From contig NZ_BPQM01000064.1 of the NCBI RefSeq assembly GCF_022179245.1, forward strand, positions 1-64,000: a DNA stretch of 64,000 nucleotides. The letters are read 5' to 3'. How positions within the stretch are numbered: position 1 is the first letter of the stretch; each line of letters opens with the position of its first letter. This DNA is from Methylobacterium gregans (GTDB taxonomy: Bacteria; Pseudomonadota; Alphaproteobacteria; Rhizobiales; Beijerinckiaceae). The notes under the pieces are model-generated. The model was given only the letters and a program-made list of their open reading frames with translations. It did not search any database and was not told where the DNA came from. A program made the translations under genes and the position numbers. Positions 60,068 through 64,000 of this stretch are shown here, one piece after another.

Positions 60068-60438
60068 TGTCCCGCCCCTCGTTCGCCGACAACCTCGTCG
60101 AGCTCGACGTTGCTCAGACCCGGGCTCGCCTCGCGGCCGCTCTCTCCGCCGTGAAGGGGCACGCCGGCTACGCCGCTGGCCCCCGCTCCGCGACGCTCCA
60201 GGGTGCCGTCGGCGCCGTCGAGCGCGCCCTCCTGCTCGCGTCGAGGGAGTGCATTCAGCGCCTCGACGCGGCCCTCGCCGAGGCGGACCGCCCGCCCGCG
60301 AGCCTCGCCGAGGCCCATGCCGACATCGTCGCCGGCCTCGACGCGGACGCGCCGCCCCCGCCCGTCCGCCGGTCGCCGCCCCCGCCCCCGATGCGAGGCC
60401 CCGTCCCCCCGCGGCCGCGCCTGCCGGCCCGCCCCTGA
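60067..60438 (+). CDS. 123-residue protein with Pro-rich tail
   Basis: MSRPSFADNLVELDVAQTRA, helical and Ala-rich for ~90 residues, ending in a PPPPPMRGPVPPRPRLPARP tail. No family. Followed seven bases later by the first copy of a hairpin repeat. Confidence 0.55.
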   Translation: MSRPSFADNLVELDVAQTRARLAAALSAVKGHAGYAAGPRSATLQGAVGAVERALLLASRECIQRLDAALAEADRPPASLAEAHADIVAGLDADAPPPPVRRSPPPPPMRGPVPPRPRLPARP

Positions 60439-60444
60439 TCCGTG

Positions 60445-60469
60445 CGTCGTGCGCCAGGCGGCAGTGGCG
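60445..60469 (+). repeat. Intergenic hairpin repeat, copy 1
   Basis: A 25-base unit with core GCGCCAGGCGGCAGTGGCG; one base differs from copies 2 and 3 (T for C at position 6). The arms GCGCCA/TGGCGC(T) can form a 6-base stem. It starts 7 bases after the stop of the preceding gene. Confidence 0.8.
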
Positions 60470-60510
60470 TCCCAATCAGAAACGACAGTCCTGCATCCGA
60501 CGAGGCACCC

Positions 60511-60780
60511 ATGATCAAGCGAGAGCACCCCCTCACGACCGTCCCGATGTCCGAGCGCCCCTACGGCGAGGACTGCCCTGACGCCCGGCGCCCCGACGGG
60601 CGGTTCTGGAGCCGCCGCCGGTACCGCGGCGTGGAGATCCAGCACGGCATGGGGGCCTGGGAGTGGTCCTTCACCGTGGGCGGCCGCTTCCAGACCGCCG
60701 CCACGCTCACGGCCGCCTGCGACCGGATCGACACCTACCGCAACCGCCAGGCCGGGCAGGCCCGCCGCGCCGCGGCCTGA
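60511..60780 (+). CDS. 89-residue unknown protein
   Basis: MIKREHPLTTVPMSERPYGE then DGRFWSRRRYRGVEIQHGMG and WEWSFTVGGRFQTAATLTAA: a small beta-rich domain with several Trp/Arg, ending in a helix. No family. Flanked on both sides by the hairpin repeat. Confidence 0.6.
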   Translation: MIKREHPLTTVPMSERPYGEDCPDARRPDGRFWSRRRYRGVEIQHGMGAWEWSFTVGGRFQTAATLTAACDRIDTYRNRQAGQARRAAA

Positions 60781-60788
60781 GGCCCCCA

Positions 60789-60813
60789 CGTCGCGCGCCA
60801 GGCGGCAGTGGCG
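60789..60813 (+). repeat. Intergenic hairpin repeat, copy 2
   Basis: The 25-base unit, same sequence as copy 3; starts 9 bases after a stop codon and 45 bases before the next start. Confidence 0.8.
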
Positions 60814-60857
60814 CCCTCCACCATCCCCAACAACCACGGTTTCAGCAGGAGCGCCGC

Positions 60858-61526
60858 GTGCGCCAGTTCAACCTCGACCTCAATCTCACCCCAGCCGCCA
60901 AGGCCATCGCCAAGGCCATGGCGGAGTGCTCACTCTTCGAGACCTCGCTGGAGCGCACCGACCGCATCCTCGCCGCCCTGGCGAAGGCCGACCTGATCAT
61001 CGTGCCGAAGCCCGACGGCAACGCCGAGGCCGTCCGCGAGGCGGTCCGGACCGGCAACTGGAGCGCCGTCTCGGAGCGTGATCTTCTTGCCTGGCGCGAC
61101 GCGCCCCGCGAGGAGGAGGCCGCTGCCACCGTCGAGACCCTCGACCGCGACAAGGGCGTCCCGACCGGCCGCGTCGTCGAGGTGGTCTACGACAAGGGGG
61201 ACGGCACCACCGAGACCATCAAGCACACCGAGTTCGTACGGCCGGGGGGCCTCGCCTTCGAACCGTCTTCCGTCGTCGGGATGAAGGTAGTGGCGGTCCG
61301 GAATCCGGGCGTGATGGAGACCGTGGCGCTGCAGCCTGGCAACGTGTTCGAGATCCCGCCCGGGGAGAAGGTCGTGGAGGTGCCCGGCGTGGTGCTCCGG
61401 GACAACGGCATCCTGGCCGTTTTCTACGACGACGGACACATCGCGTTCGGGGGCGACGCCGCCGACATGGCTGCCTTCCGCGACATGGCCGCCACCGTCG
61501 TCGGTGCGGCGAGAACGGCCGCCTGA
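60858..61526 (+). CDS. 222-residue unknown protein, paralogue of the next gene
   Basis: GTG start at 60858 with AGGAG upstream; begins MRQFNLDLNLTPAAKAIAKA. Segments shared with the gene at 61611: VREAVRTGNWSAVSERDLLAW (compare IGEARRTGDWSDVTDADWKAW) and VALQPGNVFEIPPGEKV (compare VPLEPGNVIVLPPGTRV). The PGNV..xPPG stretch recalls a short beta structure. Function unknown. Confidence 0.6.
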   Translation: MRQFNLDLNLTPAAKAIAKAMAECSLFETSLERTDRILAALAKADLIIVPKPDGNAEAVREAVRTGNWSAVSERDLLAWRDAPREEEAAATVETLDRDKGVPTGRVVEVVYDKGDGTTETIKHTEFVRPGGLAFEPSSVVGMKVVAVRNPGVMETVALQPGNVFEIPPGEKVVEVPGVVLRDNGILAVFYDDGHIAFGGDAADMAAFRDMAATVVGAARTAA

Positions 61527-61538
61527 GGCATCGCCATC

Positions 61539-61563
61539 CGTCGCGCGCCAGGCGGCAGTGGCG
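61539..61563 (+). repeat. Intergenic hairpin repeat, copy 3
   Basis: The 25-base unit again, 12 bases after a stop and 48 before the next GTG. Confidence 0.8.
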
Positions 61564-61610
61564 CCTCTCCGACAGCCCGAGCACCCCCCCAGCATCAAGG
61601 AGAGCGCCCC

Positions 61611-62261
61611 GTGCGCCAGGAAAACGAAGTCATCACCCTCGCCCTGCAGCGAGCCTGGGAGCAGGGTAGGAACGGGACGGCCCTCGCGCCCGATGCGGCG
61701 TCGGCCGTGGTCGAGGCCCTGCGCGACGCCGGATTCGAGATCGTGCCGACGCCCGACGACGAGCCGCTCCCCGAGCCGGACGAGATCTACCTCAGCGTCG
61801 GGTATGGACAGACGCCGCTGCCGTACATGCCCGAGGGGAGCGCCGCCCGCATCGGCGAGGCCCGCCGGACGGGGGACTGGTCCGATGTCACGGACGCCGA
61901 CTGGAAGGCCTGGGTGAACGTCCTTCGGGACAGCGTGCCGCTGGAGCCCGGGAATGTCATCGTCCTCCCGCCGGGTACGCGGGTCGGGGTCACGCCCGAG
62001 GAGTTCCTGGCCGCCATCCACGGCGAGGATGGTCTGGAGATCCGCGATCTCTCCGGCCTGTCCTGGCTGCGCGACTTGCTCCGGAGCGCTCGGAACCCTG
62101 GCGCGATCCAGGCCCTGCAAGGTGACAACGACGACGAGGGCGCGGTCTACGACATGCTGCGTGCCGTCGAGGACATGTACCGGCGCCTCGCCCCGCTCAC
62201 CGGCCAGCGACCCGACATCTTCGATTCCGAGAACCCCGAGAACCGTGGGGAGGCCGCCTGA
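61611..62261 (+). CDS. 216-residue unknown protein, paralogue of the previous gene
   Basis: GTG at 61611 after AAGGAG; the first three codons (GTG CGC CAG) are the same as the previous gene's. MRQENEVITLALQRAWEQGR, then ALRDAGFEIVPTPDDEPLPE and the shared TGDW/EPGNV segments. The acidic C-terminus has a helix (YDMLRAVEDMYRRLAPLTGQ). It overlaps the next gene by one base. Confidence 0.6.
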   Translation: MRQENEVITLALQRAWEQGRNGTALAPDAASAVVEALRDAGFEIVPTPDDEPLPEPDEIYLSVGYGQTPLPYMPEGSAARIGEARRTGDWSDVTDADWKAWVNVLRDSVPLEPGNVIVLPPGTRVGVTPEEFLAAIHGEDGLEIRDLSGLSWLRDLLRSARNPGAIQALQGDNDDEGAVYDMLRAVEDMYRRLAPLTGQRPDIFDSENPENRGEAA

Positions 62262-62629
62262 TGCGCACCGTCAATCTCAACGTCGACGTCGGGCTGCCCC
62301 TCTCGGACGTGCAGCCCGACGTCGCGACCGGCATCGCCATGATGGAAGGCGTGGAGGGCGGCTACGTCCGTTGGCTCCACGTCACGGCGGCCAGCGAATT
62401 CACCGTGCCGCTGACGTACGAGACCGCCGCTGAGGATGCCCTGCGCCTCGCCGCGGCGATCATCGAGTGGGACACCGGCATGATGGAGGCCGCGGACGCG
62501 CCGTTCTCGGCCGACAGCCCCAAGCTCGCGACCCGGCAGGTCATCCGGTCGTTCCTGCCGAAGATGTTCGCGTGCGAGTTCCGCGATCTTTTCGTGGACC
62601 CGTACGGCTACGCGGGGGCGCTCAGGTGA
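62261..62629 (+). CDS. 122-residue unknown protein
   Basis: MRTVNLNVDVGLPLSDVQPD, GGYVRWLHVTAASEFTVPLT, AAAIIEWDTGMMEAADAPF. Mixed fold, no family. TGATG coupling at both ends. Confidence 0.55.
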   Translation: MRTVNLNVDVGLPLSDVQPDVATGIAMMEGVEGGYVRWLHVTAASEFTVPLTYETAAEDALRLAAAIIEWDTGMMEAADAPFSADSPKLATRQVIRSFLPKMFACEFRDLFVDPYGYAGALR

Positions 62630-62880
62630 TGCGCGCCCTCCTCACCTTCATCGCAGGCGGCCCCGGGCGGGTCGCCATCACGGCGACGGCGGTCGTCGTC
62701 ATCACCTTCGTCCTAGCCGGAGCCGGCTGGGATCTCGCCCGGGCGGCGTGGACCACGACGCTGTTCGCGGCCGGGTTCACCTTCGCCTTCGCCGTCCTCG
62801 CCTTGATCGGGGCCGCCACCGGCGCATCCGACGAGGCCCCCGTCGCCGCGCCGAAGGAGGCCGACCGTGGCCATGGCTAA
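62629..62880 (+). CDS. Small two-helix membrane protein
   Basis: 83 residues: RALLTFIAGGPGRVAITATA, then VVVITFVLAGAGWDLARAAW and TTTLFAAGFTFAFAVLALIG, two membrane segments with a short acidic tail. In a phage-like operon it could be a holin-sized membrane protein, but there is no lysis gene beside it. Confidence 0.55.
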   Translation: MRALLTFIAGGPGRVAITATAVVVITFVLAGAGWDLARAAWTTTLFAAGFTFAFAVLALIGAATGASDEAPVAAPKEADRGHG

Positions 62881-63247
62881 ATTGATGATCGCGGAGACCG
62901 TCCGCCGCGAGCAGGTGGTCGACCTGCCGGCCTTCTCGCAGCACATGTCGGCGGGCTTCGAAACCGAAGACCGGGACGGTAGCCCCTACGCCCGGGGCGG
63001 CGGCGCCATCGTCCTGTCGGACGGGAGCCGCCTCCACATCGGGGTGAGCGGCTTCCTTGAGGAGTGGGGCAGCGAGGTGGATCTCGACGGCTTCCATTCG
63101 ATGGAGCTCAAGGTCGAGTTCGATAAGACCCCCTACCTGGAGGGCAGCTACGGGCCCTGCGGGCGTAGAGACTTCGAGGGGGTCCTCTCCATCCTGGAGG
63201 AGATCATGCGGCGCGTGCGCGCTGAGATGGAGGTCGGCCGTGGCTGA
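62867..63247 (+). CDS. 126-residue unknown protein
   Basis: GTG 62867 (GGAGG 7 bases upstream) or ATG 62873. MIAETVRREQVVDLPAFSQH, GGGAIVLSDGSRLHIGVSGF, WGSEVDLDGFHSMELKVEFD. Beta-rich. Overlaps neighbours by 14 and 8 bases. No family. Confidence 0.55.
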   Translation: MAMAKLMIAETVRREQVVDLPAFSQHMSAGFETEDRDGSPYARGGGAIVLSDGSRLHIGVSGFLEEWGSEVDLDGFHSMELKVEFDKTPYLEGSYGPCGRRDFEGVLSILEEIMRRVRAEMEVGRG

Positions 63248-63671
63248 CGCAACCAACATCTCCAGCGTCCCCTTCGACGGCGCCGAGGTCTGGGCGACGC
63301 TGACGCCCAGCATGCAGGCCCGCGTCGGCGCCCTCGCCCTGGAGGCCGCCGTCGGGCGCGCCGTCGCCGAGCACGCCTTCGACCCGGCCTCGCGCGCCGG
63401 CATGGAGGCCGAGCGGAACGCACTCGACGCCCTGCAGGAGGCCGTGCTCGGAATGGACGGCCTGTCCGACAAGGCATGGGTCGAGACGGCCAACTGGGGC
63501 GCGAGCGTCGTCGAGCTGTTCCGGCTCCCGTCCGTGCTCGGCCAGGCCTGCCACGCGTGCGGCTGCAGCGAGCGCGATCCGTGCGACGAGGGCTGCGGCT
63601 GGCATGACGCCGTGACCTGCACCGCCTGCGCCGTCCCGGTGCAAGCCAACCTCTCGGGAGACACCCTGTGA
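63240..63671 (+). CDS. 143-residue protein with C-terminal zinc-ribbon-like motif
   Basis: GTG 63240, overlapping the previous stop. A helical N-terminal half (ATLTPSMQARVGALALEAAV), then CHACGCSERDPCDEGCGWHD followed by CTAC: a Cys-rich motif common in phage-encoded small proteins ('CxxCGCxxxxxCxxGCxW'), probably zinc binding. Confidence 0.65.
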   Translation: MADATNISSVPFDGAEVWATLTPSMQARVGALALEAAVGRAVAEHAFDPASRAGMEAERNALDALQEAVLGMDGLSDKAWVETANWGASVVELFRLPSVLGQACHACGCSERDPCDEGCGWHDAVTCTACAVPVQANLSGDTL

Positions 63672-64000
63672 CCGCCACCCCCCGTCCCGCCGTGCGCCTG
63701 CCGCTGCGGCTCCCCCCGACCGTCCGGGGGGCCTGCGCCGCGGTCCAGACCGTCGCGCCGCTGCCCGAGCCGGTCGCCCCGGCGCCGGACCCCGACGCCC
63801 CGCTGCCGGAGGTCCTCGCCGAACAGGCGGCCGCCCTCGCCGAGGTCGCCGATCCCGCTGCCCTGGAGGCCGCCCGCCGGGAGCGGCGCGCCCGCGACCT
63901 CGTCGAGGATCTCGACGCCGTGCTGGCGCGCTGCCCCCTCGACGAGACCGTGCTCATGATCGACCTGCAGCCGGCCAAAGAGGGCGAGCGCGGCCGCGCC
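63668..64000 (+). CDS. Partial gene, runs off the window
   Basis: GTG 63668 overlaps the preceding TGA (GTGA). 111 codons are open to the edge. Pro/Ala-rich start (VRLPLRLPPTVRG, PLPEPVAPAPDPDAPLPEVL) then a charged helix (ALEAARRERRARDLVEDLDA). No family can be named from this part. Confidence 0.55.
   Translation, partial: MTATPRPAVRLPLRLPPTVRGACAAVQTVAPLPEPVAPAPDPDAPLPEVLAEQAAALAEVADPAALEAARRERRARDLVEDLDAVLARCPLDETVLMIDLQPAKEGERGRA

Larger units (their letters stand above)
18662..64000. mobile_element. tRNA-Gly-anchored genomic island (left part; right end not in window)
   Basis: From the tRNA-Gly 3' end onwards the gene content changes from conserved housekeeping to small unknown genes, replication proteins (AAA+ ATPase, primase-helicase, Rep-like), broken genes, insertion remnants, metal resistance and again phage-like small genes to the end. 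I infer one composite island whose backbone (18.7-30.8 and 57.4-64 kb) is split by cargo (30.8-57 kb). No integrase, relaxase, capsid or terminase gene is visible, so whether it is an integrative plasmid, ICE or phage-like element is open. Nested insertion of separate elements is an alternative. Confidence 0.7.

Noticed and set aside
60445-61563. CRISPR-like array
   Set aside because: Only three units, separated by whole genes rather than uniform short spacers; no cas genes.
62629-62880. Holin
   Set aside because: Two membrane helices and size fit, but no endolysin or other lysis gene is adjacent, so the name is not supported.

Overview
The window looks like chromosome of a high-GC alphaproteobacterium, most likely Methylobacterium/Methylorubrum. 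This is inferred from the style of the pnt locus (aa3 oxidase subunit IV next to split pntAA-pntAB-pntB), the PPDK, the long Ala/Pro-rich periplasmic L,D-transpeptidase and the strong GC bias. I could not search any database, so the genus is an inference.

Region 1 (1-18.66 kb) is ordinary core genome: a DUF3096 peptide, pyruvate phosphate dikinase (ppdK), a DUF882/M15-like peptidase, an L,D-transpeptidase, a sigma-54-dependent response regulator, oligoendopeptidase F, an ABC1/AarF kinase, aa3 oxidase subunit IV, the three-gene transhydrogenase operon, recJ, then tRNA-Tyr(GTA) and tRNA-Gly(TCC).

Region 2 (18.66-30.8 kb) starts exactly at the 3' end of tRNA-Gly and is accessory. It has a phage/plasmid-style backbone: unknown small genes, an AAA+ ATPase, a very large primase-polymerase/Fe-S helicase fusion, a convergent Rep-like winged-helix protein, and a repeat-rich 0.5 kb gap that may be an origin. 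No integrase or second att site is in the window, so the element probably continues past 64 kb.

Region 3 (30.8-38.0 kb) is a recombination zone: broken genes (UPF0126/TRIC, VOC/glyoxalase, umuC fused to an IS481 5' end, isochorismatase), a short inverted-repeat element and a stem-loop repeat family. Embedded in it is an intact overlapping three-gene cassette (34.05-36.90 kb): two nucleoside-deoxyribosyltransferase-like proteins and a large protein with a C-terminal nucleoside-phosphorylase domain. I consider this the best candidate for an undescribed (anti-phage/nucleotide-signalling) system.

Region 4 (38.0-56.9 kb) is metal-resistance cargo. It holds a nickel/cobalt-type module (CsoR-family sensor, NreB-like MFS, His-rich periplasmic protein, RND adaptor and pump), a chromate module (rhodanese-ChrB fusion, ChrA, secreted proteins, DUF1259, ATP-grasp-like protein), a His-rich secreted peptide, and an arsenic module (arsR-arsC-acr3-MFS divergent from arsH).

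Region 5 (57.4-64 kb) returns to phage/plasmid-like backbone: divergent small-gene operons, a Cro-like regulator, tightly overlapping ORFs, and three copies of an intergenic hairpin repeat between 60.4 and 61.6 kb. The cargo of regions 3-4 therefore appears inserted within one replicon-like island.
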